64,000 nucleotides of DNA from Pseudothermotoga elfii DSM 9442 = NBRC 107921 (GCF_000504085.1 NC_022792.1:1144001-1208000), one strand, 5' to 3'. Counted from the first letter of the stretch, positions 11,164-20,192 are shown. Made by a program: numbers and translations. Notes: generated from the letters alone by a model not told the origin.

Positions 11164-11907
11164 ATGCGTATTTTATCTTCTATTTTTTTACTTATAGGAG
11201 TGCTGGCAATGTCAAATTTTATATATTATGTACCGGTGAATTTCACCTTCCCTGATGAATTTTATGAACGTGTAGGATCAAGAACTGCCAATTTTCAGTA
11301 TATAGTTCTTTCGAAATCTAACTGTTTTGCCATAATTCTTAAAGGATGGCTTTTTCAGCCTGCTGAAGTTGTTCAACCAAAATCTTTTATTGTTGAAGTC
11401 ACAACAGAAGATGGTTTTTACCAGATAAAAATTCCTCCCGTGAGAAAAGGAATTTATTTAAATCTGCCGGAACACCTTTTTGTTCTACCAGAAAATACAA
11501 AAAAGGTGAGTGTAAACAGCATAGAAATACCTCTTTTTTCTCTCGAATATTCTGTTGAAGAAACAAGAGGGCGGGATACTCCCGGTATCGAAATTCTTAA
11601 CAGCTCATTTGAACCATCCTCGGTTTTTGACTATGGTGAACAGATTTTTGTGAAAGTGAGCGCTGGCAGAAAAAATACAGGAGGATATAGAGTGAGTGTA
11701 GATTCGCTAAATATTGAGGGTAGAACAATCAAAATTTCTGCGCATGTTGAATCCCCTTCGCCCAATACTCCAGTCATTCAGGTTATTACATATCCTGCTG
11801 CTCTTATAAAGATTGATGGACCGCTTGATGCTGGAGAATACAAGGTGATTTGTACACTTTCGGATAGTCAAAATGTGCAATTTGAGGTAGAATTTACAGT
11901 AGAATGA
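11164..11907 (+). CDS. secreted or anchored protein with PrcB-like C-terminal domain
   Basis: 247 residues from the ATG at 11164, chosen because GAGGCGG lies just upstream; an earlier in-frame start would overlap the MBL gene. The N-terminus is a signal peptide or anchor (about 1-20, hydrophobic). Residues about 150-245 match the PrcB C-terminal domain pattern: FVKVSAGRKNTGGYRVSV, then PSPNTPVIQVITYP. That domain is often found in extracytoplasmic proteins of unknown role. No catalytic motif is evident, and the link to the sugar genes downstream is only positional. Confidence 0.72.
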   Translation: MRILSSIFLLIGVLAMSNFIYYVPVNFTFPDEFYERVGSRTANFQYIVLSKSNCFAIILKGWLFQPAEVVQPKSFIVEVTTEDGFYQIKIPPVRKGIYLNLPEHLFVLPENTKKVSVNSIEIPLFSLEYSVEETRGRDTPGIEILNSSFEPSSVFDYGEQIFVKVSAGRKNTGGYRVSVDSLNIEGRTIKISAHVESPSPNTPVIQVITYPAALIKIDGPLDAGEYKVICTLSDSQNVQFEVEFTVE

Positions 11908-11940
11908 TTTTGCTTCAGGGATCTGCAGGGAGAGATTATC

Positions 11941-13035
11941 GTGAACGTTTACGATTTCGAGTTTAAAAATGGAACTCTTTTTAAAATTAACTCCCACACA
12001 ATACACTCTTATGTCGAGAAAGTTGATTTTGGCTACAAAATTATTCCGAAAGTGCCGTGTGATCAAAAAATAGAAGCATTCAGAATAAATTGCGATAAAG
12101 CAAAAGTTTTTTGCGATACAGCTATCGTTGGTGAAAATTATGTGGTAGGTTTTCTAAAACAAAACACGCTTATTTCGATTGAAAAAATACAAAATAATTT
12201 CATTGCCTATGTGGAACCTGGACAGGGTAATGACCTCGATCCCATCGTAATATTGCACGGGTATGAAAATAACTTCCTTATCAAAGAATATGTCAGGCTG
12301 GTATCTCAGGAAAATAATATAACCAAATCTGTAAAACCTTTGAAAGTTTTTTTTGCCGCTTCAAACAAACTGGAAAAAGTTGTAGGTGATGCGAAAAAAT
12401 ACAATTACCATGTAATTATGGCGAAAGATATCGATGATAAAGGTAACTTTGTCAACATCTGCCATAAAGAAGGGTTTCTCGCAGGCATTGAGGCAACTTT
12501 TAATTTGAATAAGCTTGAGCAAATGAGATCCTTAGGGTTCGACTTTTTCATAGTTTCTTTTGAAAAAAACAGTTACAAAGATATAGCTGCTGCAAGAGCA
12601 ATTTTAAAAAATTCAATTTTGGTGGCAAAAAATATACCACCTCTTGCTGCAGCTGGATTGGCAGATGGTATCGTGCTAAATGGTTTGAACGTCAATAATC
12701 TCATTTTATACAGCCTCTTTAACAACAGTCTTGTAAGGTTTTATATTGAGATCACTGCACAAAACAAAGATTTGCTAAAAATTTCTTCTTTACTTAACTA
12801 TGGCTTGGTGTGCAGCGAAATTTTCGAAACGTATTATCCACAATCTGTTGAAATAAAAAAGATATTCGATGGTTTTGAGGCAATATGCCTGAGTGAAGAG
12901 CCGAAAAAACTCACGATGGAAAATGGAAACATCAGAGTGAAAAATGTAGCAAATTCAGGATTGTTTAAATCAACAGTAGTTCGTGATGACGGTAGATTTT
13001 TCCATTTTTACAGAACGGGTGATAAGGGTGTTTGA
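11941..13035 (+). CDS. shortened GH36 alpha-galactosidase homologue, probably catalytically inactive
   Basis: 364 residues from a GTG start preceded by GGGAGAG. It sits where Thermotoga gal operons carry the GH36 alpha-galactosidase galA (about 550 residues). The N-terminal beta domain (VEKVDFGYKI near 25-34, YVVGFL near 67, IKEYVRLVSQENN near 114-126) and C-terminus (VVRDDGRFFHFY near 345) resemble the Thermotoga enzyme as I remember it. The catalytic barrel is much reduced. The nucleophile segment, normally KIDF, reads FIVSF (Ser206 in place of Asp). The acid/base segment, normally GPD, reads NGLN near 247-250. The frame is open and overlaps galT by 8 bp, so it is not a simple pseudogene. 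A binding or scaffold role, or ongoing decay, are both possible. Confidence 0.65.
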   Translation: MNVYDFEFKNGTLFKINSHTIHSYVEKVDFGYKIIPKVPCDQKIEAFRINCDKAKVFCDTAIVGENYVVGFLKQNTLISIEKIQNNFIAYVEPGQGNDLDPIVILHGYENNFLIKEYVRLVSQENNITKSVKPLKVFFAASNKLEKVVGDAKKYNYHVIMAKDIDDKGNFVNICHKEGFLAGIEATFNLNKLEQMRSLGFDFFIVSFEKNSYKDIAAARAILKNSILVAKNIPPLAAAGLADGIVLNGLNVNNLILYSLFNNSLVRFYIEITAQNKDLLKISSLLNYGLVCSEIFETYYPQSVEIKKIFDGFEAICLSEEPKKLTMENGNIRVKNVANSGLFKSTVVRDDGRFFHFYRTGDKGV

Positions 13036-13987
13036 ATTAAGGTATAATCCTTTAACTGATGAATGGATAATAGTTTCTGCAGAAACACAAAAAAGGCCTG
13101 TACAGCCATCGCAAAAAAGCTGTCCTATTTGTGTTGGTGGCATAGAGCTTCCTGAGGATTACGATTTGGTGGCATTTGAGAATAGGTTTCCTTCATTGAA
13201 GAAAAATCCACCGGAGATCGAACAGGATGGCTTTTTCAAAAAAGACAGATCCTTTGGTATTTGCGAAGTAGTTGTATACACAAAAGATCACAACACCGCA
13301 TTGCCTGGAATGCCAGTACAGCAAATAGAAAAACTCGTCAATATGTGGATTGACAGAACTGTTGAGTTATCAAAATATGAGTTCATCAAATATGTTTTTA
13401 TTTTTGAAAATCGGGGAAAAGAGGTAGGAGCCAGTCTTCCTCATCCACATGGACAAATTTATGGATTTCCATTTCTCCCAAAAAGAATACAGGTCAAACT
13501 TGACTCTTTCAGAAAATACTATAAGGCCAATAAAAAATGTCCTATCTGCCAAATTGTAGATGTTGAATTACAGCGCAAAGAAAGGCTGGTTTATGAAACA
13601 GATAATTTTGTTGCCTTAGTCCCGTTTTATGCAAGGTTTCCCTTTGAAATTCATATTTATCCTAAAAAACATGTGGGCGCTCTGTATGAATTATCCTTGG
13701 AAGAACAAAGAGATTTTGCCCTGACGCTCAAGGTTGTAACCGCTAAATATGATAACCTTTTCGACCAGGAATTTCCTTATATGATGATGTTTTTTCAAAA
13801 GCCATTTAACATGAATGACGATGGTCTGTTTCATTTTCATGTTGAATTTAATCCACCAAAAAGAGATAAAGACAAAATTAAGTGGATGGCAAGTGTTGAG
13901 ACAGGTACCTGGACGTTTATAAACCCTGTGGTACCTGAAGAAGCAGCAAAAATGCTAAGAAATACTGAGGTGGAGGGAATTGAATGA
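13028..13987 (+). CDS. galT: galactose-1-phosphate uridylyltransferase
   Basis: 319 residues. The Leloir-pathway enzyme exchanges UMP between UDP-glucose and galactose-1-phosphate. The active-site motif LPHPHGQIYG (about 146-155, nucleophilic His of HPH) is intact, as are two zinc-type CPIC motifs (about 31 and 172) and HFHVEFNPP near 270. The GTG at 13028 is preferred because GGTGATAAGG precedes it and the protein then opens FELRYNPLTDEWIIV as in relatives. Starts further upstream lie deep in the previous gene. It overlaps both neighbours, consistent with one operon. Confidence 0.94.
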   Translation: MFELRYNPLTDEWIIVSAETQKRPVQPSQKSCPICVGGIELPEDYDLVAFENRFPSLKKNPPEIEQDGFFKKDRSFGICEVVVYTKDHNTALPGMPVQQIEKLVNMWIDRTVELSKYEFIKYVFIFENRGKEVGASLPHPHGQIYGFPFLPKRIQVKLDSFRKYYKANKKCPICQIVDVELQRKERLVYETDNFVALVPFYARFPFEIHIYPKKHVGALYELSLEEQRDFALTLKVVTAKYDNLFDQEFPYMMMFFQKPFNMNDDGLFHFHVEFNPPKRDKDKIKWMASVETGTWTFINPVVPEEAAKMLRNTEVEGIE

Positions 13988-15042
13988 CAAAATTCAGATC
14001 GCCTGGCAGGGTAAATATAATAGGAGAGCACACAGATTACAATAATGGGTTTGTTTTGCCTTTCGCTATTGATAAGTACATTGAGGTTGATGTAAGTTCA
14101 TCAAATGAGTTCGTTTTTGTTTCACATACTATGAATGAAACTGTTGGGCTGAAGAAATATGAAAAACTCGGCAAATGGACTGACTACCTGATGGGAGTTA
14201 TCTGGGCAATTGAAAAATCTGGTTGTGAAGTCAAACCGGTAAGAATTGATGTGTCATCGACTCTTCCCTTAGGAGCTGGTTTGTCGAGTTCTGCAGCTCT
14301 GGAAACAGCTGTTGCTTACGGACTGAATTCAGTTATGAATCTAAACCTCAGCAAAAAGCAGATTGTCGATGTGTGTGTCCGTGCAGAACGTGAGTTTGTT
14401 GGAGTACAGTGCGGAATCATGGACCAATTTACGGTTGTATTTGGAAAAAAAGATCATGCCATCTTCCTGGATACATTTAATTTAAGCTACGAATATGTGC
14501 CACTGAACCTCGGAGAATATGAATTTGCTTTGATCGATTCAAATACCAAACATGAACTTTCGTCTTCTGAGTACAACAAAAGACGTGAAGAGTGTGAAAG
14601 AATACTAAAAGCGCTGCATAAAAATTCTTTCAGGGAGATTACTTACGAAGATCTCAATCAGTTAGAGCCTGCTTTGAGAAAGCGAGCAAGGCATGTTCTT
14701 GACGAAAATAAGCGTGTAAATATGGCTGTGAGGGCGCTGAAAAAATCTGAAATGTTTTTACTTGGTAATCTTTTATATGAATCTCATGTTAGTTTGCGAG
14801 ATCTTTATGAAGTTTCCTGTGAAGAAATAGATTTTATCGTTGGGTTCCTTAGAGGAAGACTTGGAATACTTGGGGCACGCATAGTTGGAGGAGGATTCGG
14901 GGGAAGTGTACTTGTTTTTGGAAGAAAAGGCTGTATAGAAGAAGCTTATCACGAGTTGAGGGACAGATATTACAAAATGTTTGGAATAACGCCGGAGTTG
15001 ATCCATATAAAAAGCGATTGCGGTGTACATGCGGTGGTGTAA
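13984..15042 (+). CDS. galK: galactokinase
   Basis: 352 residues, GHMP kinase family, phosphorylating galactose at C1. The galactokinase signature GRVNIIGEHTDYNNGFVLP lies at residues 8-26, the ATP loop LPLGAGLSSSAALE near 95, the catalytic Asp in CGIMDQF near 145, and the last motif GGGFGGSVL near 300. It overlaps galT by 4 bp (ATGA). Its TAA stop is followed at once by an IS-like structured element. Confidence 0.97.
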   Translation: MTKFRSPGRVNIIGEHTDYNNGFVLPFAIDKYIEVDVSSSNEFVFVSHTMNETVGLKKYEKLGKWTDYLMGVIWAIEKSGCEVKPVRIDVSSTLPLGAGLSSSAALETAVAYGLNSVMNLNLSKKQIVDVCVRAEREFVGVQCGIMDQFTVVFGKKDHAIFLDTFNLSYEYVPLNLGEYEFALIDSNTKHELSSSEYNKRREECERILKALHKNSFREITYEDLNQLEPALRKRARHVLDENKRVNMAVRALKKSEMFLLGNLLYESHVSLRDLYEVSCEEIDFIVGFLRGRLGILGARIVGGGFGGSVLVFGRKGCIEEAYHELRDRYYKMFGITPELIHIKSDCGVHAVV

Positions 15043-15230
15043 GTCAACTACCCACTGCCTATAGAGGCGGGGGCTTGAAAAGCTTAGTTGATTACCCTCA
15101 GCCACACAAGTGGCTACGTTAGACAGTTACACCCCGGGATGCTGCTCAAGTTCCAGGCTCTGTCGTGCAGGTCTAAACAGTCCTGAGAGGTAGGGACAGT
15201 GACAGACATAACAAGCCTGTCTAACATTGG
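15043..15230 (-). mobile_element. structured IS200/IS605-like end (omega-RNA-like) without transposase
   Basis: Read on the minus strand, the segment ends in CCCCCGCCTC-tata-GGC and GTGGGTAGTTGAC (15066-15043). This resembles the right end and guide-RNA scaffold of IS200/IS605 TnpB elements. Other pairings support a folded RNA: GTTAGACAG (about 15226-15218) with CTGTCTAAC (about 15127-15119), a hairpin GCCAC-ttgt-GTGGC (about 15114-15101), and TAGTTGAC with an upstream ATCAACTA. There is no tnpA or tnpB reading frame. It starts directly after the galK stop. It could instead be an unrelated structured RNA or the 3' end of the gal transcript. Confidence 0.5.
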
Positions 15231-15374
15231 GGATGAGCACATTACAGGGATAATCTCTGAGTTATCGTCAAAAGACGATTGGAGTGATTGTGTGGTTTAT
15301 GTAATTTCAGTGGAAAGGAGGAATCAGCGCACTTTTTTTCATCTTAAAAAAGATGAAGTTTCCTGCGCTGGTTT
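15231..15374 (+). promoter_or_regulatory. leader of the GntR regulator: strong SD, hairpin and 14-codon frame
   Basis: AAAGGAGG (15314-15321) is a strong ribosome-binding site but the regulator ATG lies 54 nt further on. Between them AGCGCA (15326-15331) pairs with TGCGCT (15364-15369), and inside it TTCATCTT pairs with AAGATGAA. A 14-codon frame, MKFPALVYDEKDFV, starts at 15353 and overlaps the start of the regulator. Nothing else is recognised in this stretch. Confidence 0.4.
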
Positions 15375-16034
15375 ATGATGAAAAAGACTTCGTCTGAGTG
15401 GTTAAAAAACGAGATAATCAGATATATAGTGAGAATGGGTTTAAGACCAGACGAGAAACTTCCCTCTGAAAGAGAACTTTCAGAGATGTTTTCTGTAAGT
15501 CGAACTACGGTACGTGAAGCGGTGAAAATGTTAGAAGAGAAAGGGATTGTTAAAGTAGAAGCTCCAAAGGGAATATTTGTTTCAAGTGAACCACATGAAT
15601 TGATTTTCGAAGTCTCTTTTTCGACAAAATTTGCCCCTACAAAAAATTTCATAATAGATCTGCTCAGAGTTAGAGGTGCAATGGAGGAGCTTGCAGTAGA
15701 ACTTACTATAATGAACTCAAGAGATGCCGAAATATTCAGAGCTGTTGAAGATCTTAAGACCCTTAACCTGGTTGACCCAGATCAGGATATGAAATTTCAC
15801 AGAAGATTTTTTGAGATGTCTGGAAATGCGGTTTTGATGAATTTCTTTGAGGCTTTTAATGATCTATTAAGTGTGATATGGCATCCACCGTTTGTCGAAA
15901 GAACTTTTGGTAGGGCAAGCCTACCCTACCATAAAGATCTTCTCCAGGCCATCGCCGATAGAAATTTGCATTCTGCGAAAGATGCAGTTAGAAAGATTAT
16001 AGAAACAGATATCAAAATCCTGATTTCTTCATAG
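15375..16034 (+). CDS. GntR-family regulator, FadR/FCD subfamily
   Basis: 219 residues. An N-terminal winged helix-turn-helix (about 8-70; LPSERELSEMFSVSRTTVREAVKMLEEKGIV) is followed by an all-helical FCD ligand domain (about 85-215). The metal-binding pattern is there: Asp and His in DMKFH near 137, and H in YHKDLL near 190. Such repressors release DNA when they bind an organic acid or sugar acid. There is no clear ribosome-binding site next to the ATG at 15375 or 15378. It is convergent with, and overlaps by 23 bp, the PLP enzyme at the end of the ABC operon. It may control that operon through the palindrome at 20227-20238. Confidence 0.9.
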   Translation: MMKKTSSEWLKNEIIRYIVRMGLRPDEKLPSERELSEMFSVSRTTVREAVKMLEEKGIVKVEAPKGIFVSSEPHELIFEVSFSTKFAPTKNFIIDLLRVRGAMEELAVELTIMNSRDAEIFRAVEDLKTLNLVDPDQDMKFHRRFFEMSGNAVLMNFFEAFNDLLSVIWHPPFVERTFGRASLPYHKDLLQAIADRNLHSAKDAVRKIIETDIKILISS

Positions 16035-17172
16035 CAAAAAAAGCTTGCTGGAGATCTTCGATAAGTATCTCTGAATTCTCTAACCCTATGTGCAAACGCA
16101 CGATTTTGTTTTTCTCAGTTAAACCTTCTCTATTAGTAGCAGCATAGGGCATAACAAGGCTTTCGTAGCCTCCCCAGCTTACAGCCTTTCTGAAGATTTT
16201 CAGAGCATTTGTAAATTTGATAATTTTCTCGATACTATCCACTCTGAGTTTGATACTCAGCAAACCACTGCCGCCTCTCATCTGTTTCTTTGCAAGTTCA
16301 TATTGAGGATGTTTTTCATACAGTGGGTAATAAATGTCTTCTACTTCTTTAACTGTTTTTAAGAAATCCACAATCTTCAAAGTATTTTCCATGTGTTTTT
16401 GCATCCTCACATGGATAGTGCGTAATCCCCTGAGCAAAAGCCAGGCTTCAAATGGCCCTGGAGCAGCACCGATATTCATGAATTCTGTGTTAAAAATATA
16501 GCGAATATCCCGTTCATTTCCTGCAACGATACCAGCTACGACATCGCTATGGCCTCCTATATATTTGCTTGCAGAATGAACAACGATGTCTATCCCGAGC
16601 TCTATTGGGTTTTGAAACAATGGTGTTGCCCAGGTATTATCAATAACTGTTTTTATATTTTTGTCCTTAGCGAACTCTGCGATGGCTGATAGGTCTTGAA
16701 GTTGAAAAGTAAAAGTTGTTGGACTTTCTAAAAAAAACAATTTTGTATTAGATTTTGTACTTTTTATAAAATCGTCCGGATTTTTTCCATCTACAAAAGT
16801 GACTTCCACACCAAAACGATTTAAATATTGCGAAAAAAGCCTGTTGGTCCAGCCATAAGCATCTTTCACACATACAACATGATCTCCACTCTTCAAGAAA
16901 GCCATTGTAGCTGCGCTGACAGCGGCTATTCCGGATGAAAAAAGTTTTGCACTTTCTGCTTTTTCAAGCGCGGCAATTTTCTTTTCAAGCACTTCAACTG
17001 TGGGATTTTTGCCTCGCGTATAAAGATGTGCATCAAATTCACTTAGCAAAGATTCCTGAAATTGCTCGAAACTTTCAAAAGAAAATATAGAGGTTTCGTA
17101 AATCGGTATACTGACTGGAGAGTACGAAAATCCATTTTCACCGAAGCTATGCAGAATTTTTGTTATATCCAT
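16012..17172 (-). CDS. PLP-dependent trans-sulfuration-type enzyme (cystathionine/methionine lyase family)
   Basis: 386 residues of the Cys/Met metabolism PLP family. The PLP lysine lies in HSASKYIGGHSD (Lys near 205) and the preceding DNTWATPLFQNP is typical. The start at 17172 follows GAGAGGAGG. The family covers cystathionine gamma-synthase, cystathionine beta- and gamma-lyase and methionine gamma-lyase, which cannot be separated here by eye. It is the last gene after two sugar-type permeases, an unusual partner, and ends overlapping the convergent GntR gene. Confidence 0.85.
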   Translation of the reverse strand: MDITKILHSFGENGFSYSPVSIPIYETSIFSFESFEQFQESLLSEFDAHLYTRGKNPTVEVLEKKIAALEKAESAKLFSSGIAAVSAATMAFLKSGDHVVCVKDAYGWTNRLFSQYLNRFGVEVTFVDGKNPDDFIKSTKSNTKLFFLESPTTFTFQLQDLSAIAEFAKDKNIKTVIDNTWATPLFQNPIELGIDIVVHSASKYIGGHSDVVAGIVAGNERDIRYIFNTEFMNIGAAPGPFEAWLLLRGLRTIHVRMQKHMENTLKIVDFLKTVKEVEDIYYPLYEKHPQYELAKKQMRGGSGLLSIKLRVDSIEKIIKFTNALKIFRKAVSWGGYESLVMPYAATNREGLTEKNKIVRLHIGLENSEILIEDLQQAFFAMKKSGF

Positions 17173-17185
17173 TGGTTTCCTCCTC

Positions 17186-18010
17186 TCACTCCTTAACAGC
17201 ACCTTGAGTTAAACCTTGAACAATATATTTTTGAGCAAAAGCGAAAATAAGCATCGCCGGCAATAATGCGATAATGACACCTGCTGACATGGCTCCCCAG
17301 TCTATATCTGCTTTTCCAACAAAGGAGTTTAGCCCAACAGGTATTGTTTTTTTGTGTTCGCTGTTTAAGAGCATTATCGCTAAAAAAAGCTCATTCCAGC
17401 AATTGACAAAAGCAAAACAAAATGTGGCTGCAAGTCCAGGAGCAGTAACAGGAAAGATAACTTTGAAAAGCATCTGGTGTCTTTTACATCCATCTATCAA
17501 CGCGGCTTCTTCGATGCTTTCAGGTATTCTCTCAAAAAAGCCTTTCATCATTATAGATGAAAATGGTGTCATCATTCCAGTATATATGAAAATTAAAACC
17601 AGCAAATTGTCAACCATTCCAATTGGTCCGAGCATAACGTAGATAGAAGACATCAGCATAAATCCGGGGATGATCTGAGTAATAAAGAGCGTGAAAAAAA
17701 TCATTTTGCTGCCGCGGAATTTTTTCCTCGCGAGCACATAGCCACTGAAAGAAGCAACGATCAATGCACTCAGGGCAGAGACAATTGAAACAAAGACACT
17801 GTTAAGCGTGTACTTGCTAAAATTGAGCGATCTCAGAAGATATTTGTAATTTTCAAAAGATACATTTTTTGGCCAGTATGTGATCGGGTAAGTATAAATT
17901 TCTGTGGCATCCTTTAATGAAGTTATTAGTGTCCAGTAAAGCGGAAACAAAGCACAAATTAGAAAAATACCAAGAGCAATGATTTTTAAAACCAGAAGAA
18001 GATTTTTCAT
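17186..18010 (-). CDS. sugar ABC transporter permease, MalG type
   Basis: About 274 residues with six predicted membrane segments and the cytoplasmic EAA loop (EEAALIDGCKRHQMLFKVIFP, near 185). The EAA loop docks the ATPase. ATG at 18010 is used because GAGGGTGG lies 6 nt upstream. It shares a base with the stop of the MalF-type permease. The substrate is unknown. Confidence 0.93.
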   Translation of the reverse strand: MKNLLLVLKIIALGIFLICALFPLYWTLITSLKDATEIYTYPITYWPKNVSFENYKYLLRSLNFSKYTLNSVFVSIVSALSALIVASFSGYVLARKKFRGSKMIFFTLFITQIIPGFMLMSSIYVMLGPIGMVDNLLVLIFIYTGMMTPFSSIMMKGFFERIPESIEEAALIDGCKRHQMLFKVIFPVTAPGLAATFCFAFVNCWNELFLAIMLLNSEHKKTIPVGLNSFVGKADIDWGAMSAGVIIALLPAMLIFAFAQKYIVQGLTQGAVKE

Positions 18011-18882
18011 CAAAATCCACCCTCACTGCGTGAAAACTTGAGATAAAAGTACGAATACAAAACAAGTATTGCCATTATAGTTACTCCTATTGCCGAGGCA
18101 ATTCCGTAATTATATTCATTGTAGACCTTGCTTATGAGGAGAGTAGAAAGTATGTGTGAGCTTCCGGCTGGTCCTCCATTGGTCATTGAGAAAATGATAT
18201 CGGGAAAATTGAAAATCCAGATAAATCTGATCAGCGTCGTGTTTACTATCACTGGCTTCACGTATGGAATAGTTACGCTGATAAAACGCCTGAAAGAATT
18301 GGCCCCATCTATCTTGGCTGCTTCATACAGTTCCTGAGGTACCGATTGTAGAGCAGCGAGAAGCATTATTGCAAAAAATGGCACGCCATACCAGATATTT
18401 GCGATAATCGCAGAATAAAGTGCATATTTTGGATCAGAAAGAAAAGCTATTCTTTCACTTATCAATCCAGCTCTCAATAAAAGATCGTTTATCACACCGG
18501 CAGACCCGTGAAACATCCACCTGTATTGAAGTCCTATTACAAAGCCAGAAACAGCCCATGGATAAAAAACGAGTCCTGTGTAAATACTTCTCCCTTTGAA
18601 AGGTTTTCTGAGCAAAAGAGCCAGTGAAAAACCCAGTGAAAACTGCACAATCAAAGAAACAAAAACCCATATAAATGTATTTTTTATAGCTAACAAAAAC
18701 AGAGGATCTTTGAAAGCATCACAAAAGTTTTTGAAGCCAATGAATTTTTTAGTTAAAAAGTACATGTTGTAATCCTGAAATGCCATAAGTAAAGATCTTA
18801 TGGCAGGTACAAAAATGACAAGAGAAATTAAAAGCAGTGTAGGGAGAATCATGTTCAATACGAAGTTTTTCTCTTTTCGCAC
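18010..18882 (-). CDS. sugar ABC transporter permease, MalF type
   Basis: 290 residues, six membrane segments, with an EAA motif YEAAKIDGANSFRRFISVTIP near 190. GTG start after GGAGAGAGTGG. Second gene of the operon, separated from the binding protein gene by a hairpin (18899-18924). Confidence 0.93.
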   Translation of the reverse strand: MRKEKNFVLNMILPTLLLISLVIFVPAIRSLLMAFQDYNMYFLTKKFIGFKNFCDAFKDPLFLLAIKNTFIWVFVSLIVQFSLGFSLALLLRKPFKGRSIYTGLVFYPWAVSGFVIGLQYRWMFHGSAGVINDLLLRAGLISERIAFLSDPKYALYSAIIANIWYGVPFFAIMLLAALQSVPQELYEAAKIDGANSFRRFISVTIPYVKPVIVNTTLIRFIWIFNFPDIIFSMTNGGPAGSSHILSTLLISKVYNEYNYGIASAIGVTIMAILVLYSYFYLKFSRSEGGF

Positions 18883-18898
18883 GTTACCACTCTCTCCT

Positions 18899-18924
18899 CA
18901 AAAGGCGGGGTATTAACCCCGCCT
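18899..18924 (-). terminator. hairpin between binding-protein and permease genes
   Basis: On the minus strand AGGCGGGG (18924-18917) pairs perfectly with CCCCGCCT (18910-18903), followed by TTTT. It probably ends part of the transcripts or protects the binding-protein mRNA, giving more binding protein than permease. Confidence 0.75.
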
Positions 18925-18929
18925 GAATC

Positions 18930-20192
18930 TCATTTTGCTAGGTTGTATTCTTTTTTCCAGAAATCAGCCCACTCTTTTACGGCTTCATTCAAATTTTTTC
19001 TTCCAAGTATGATATTTTGAATGTCGTTTTTGTGCTTCTCTGCGTAAGCTGGGAAACCCGGCATATGGACAGGTCTTTCGTAAAAAACGTATTTATCAGG
19101 ATTTGTCAGTTCCTCATACCAGGCTTTGTATGGGCCTGTCGCGTAGTATGGATCAGAAAACGCAGATTTGCAATTTGGTATTGTACCGTTGAGTTTTGAA
19201 AAACGAGCGTTCACTTCTGGTGAAGACAGGAACTTAATCAATTCCCAGGCTTCTTTTTTATATTTTGAATAAGAAGCAATACCCCAACCAGCATTTCCAT
19301 AGTCTAAATAAACTTTTCCGTGAGGTCCGACAGGCATTGGGGCAACACCGTAAAGATTGCTATCCCCAAGTCTTCGCTCAACTATTGGAACAGTATCGGG
19401 ATCCTGTATCAAAAAAGGCGTCATGCCAGAAACAAAACCATTTACCTGTTCTGCCCATCCCCAGTTAAGCGAATCTTTTGGCGAGCAATCCCTGTACAGA
19501 TTAATCCACATTTTTAACCCTTCAATTGCGCCAGGTGTATCGTGATACGGAATTCCGTCTGTTGTAAGATATCCTCTGTCTGGGTTAGGGTCGATATTGG
19601 GAACATATGACATTATAACTATCTCTGAAAAAGAGTGCTCACTTGATCCTCCTCTGAAAGCAAAACCGTATTTATTTTCAGAAGGGCTGGTCAATTTTTT
19701 AGCATATTCATAAAGTTCTTCCATAGTTTTTGGAACAGGCATGTTATTTTGTTCAAGGATATCTTTTCTGTAGAAAAGTGCTTTTATGAAAAATCCATAA
19801 GGTATGTAATAAACTTTCCCATCAATTTTAGTAGCGGCTTTCTTTGTCAGATCTAAAAGATCGTCCCATCCACTCCAGGAAGTGGCAAAATCGGTTAAAT
19901 CTGCCAGGTTCTTGTTGTTTGCATGAATTGCCAGAAAATTATCTCTTACTTCAAACACATCAACTTTCTGTTTTGTGTTCAGCATCATTATAAGCTTTTG
20001 ATCTGAACTTTCGTAAGGTGGGGAAATCAGTTCAACTTTGATATCTGGGTGTGCCTTTTCAAATTCGTCAAGAAGTTGCCTGAGCAATTCTGTTCTGGCA
20101 GGACTTGTAATTGTTTCAACCATTGTAAGTGTAATGCTAAACATGAATACGACAGCAAAAAATACCAGAGAGATTGTTAAAAAACGCCTCAT
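18930..20192 (-). CDS. ABC transporter extracellular solute-binding protein (sugar, family 1)
   Basis: 420 residues from the ATG at 20192, which follows AGGAGGTGAG. It has an N-terminal signal peptide (about 1-22) and the family-1 pattern: LLDEFEKAHPDIKVELIS near 35-52, later EAWELIKFLSSPEVNARFSK near 330. The mature protein would capture a sugar or oligosaccharide outside the cell. The ligand is unknown; no glycosidase lies in the operon. Confidence 0.92.
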   Translation of the reverse strand: MRRFLTISLVFFAVVFMFSITLTMVETITSPARTELLRQLLDEFEKAHPDIKVELISPPYESSDQKLIMMLNTKQKVDVFEVRDNFLAIHANNKNLADLTDFATSWSGWDDLLDLTKKAATKIDGKVYYIPYGFFIKALFYRKDILEQNNMPVPKTMEELYEYAKKLTSPSENKYGFAFRGGSSEHSFSEIVIMSYVPNIDPNPDRGYLTTDGIPYHDTPGAIEGLKMWINLYRDCSPKDSLNWGWAEQVNGFVSGMTPFLIQDPDTVPIVERRLGDSNLYGVAPMPVGPHGKVYLDYGNAGWGIASYSKYKKEAWELIKFLSSPEVNARFSKLNGTIPNCKSAFSDPYYATGPYKAWYEELTNPDKYVFYERPVHMPGFPAYAEKHKNDIQNIILGRKNLNEAVKEWADFWKKEYNLAK

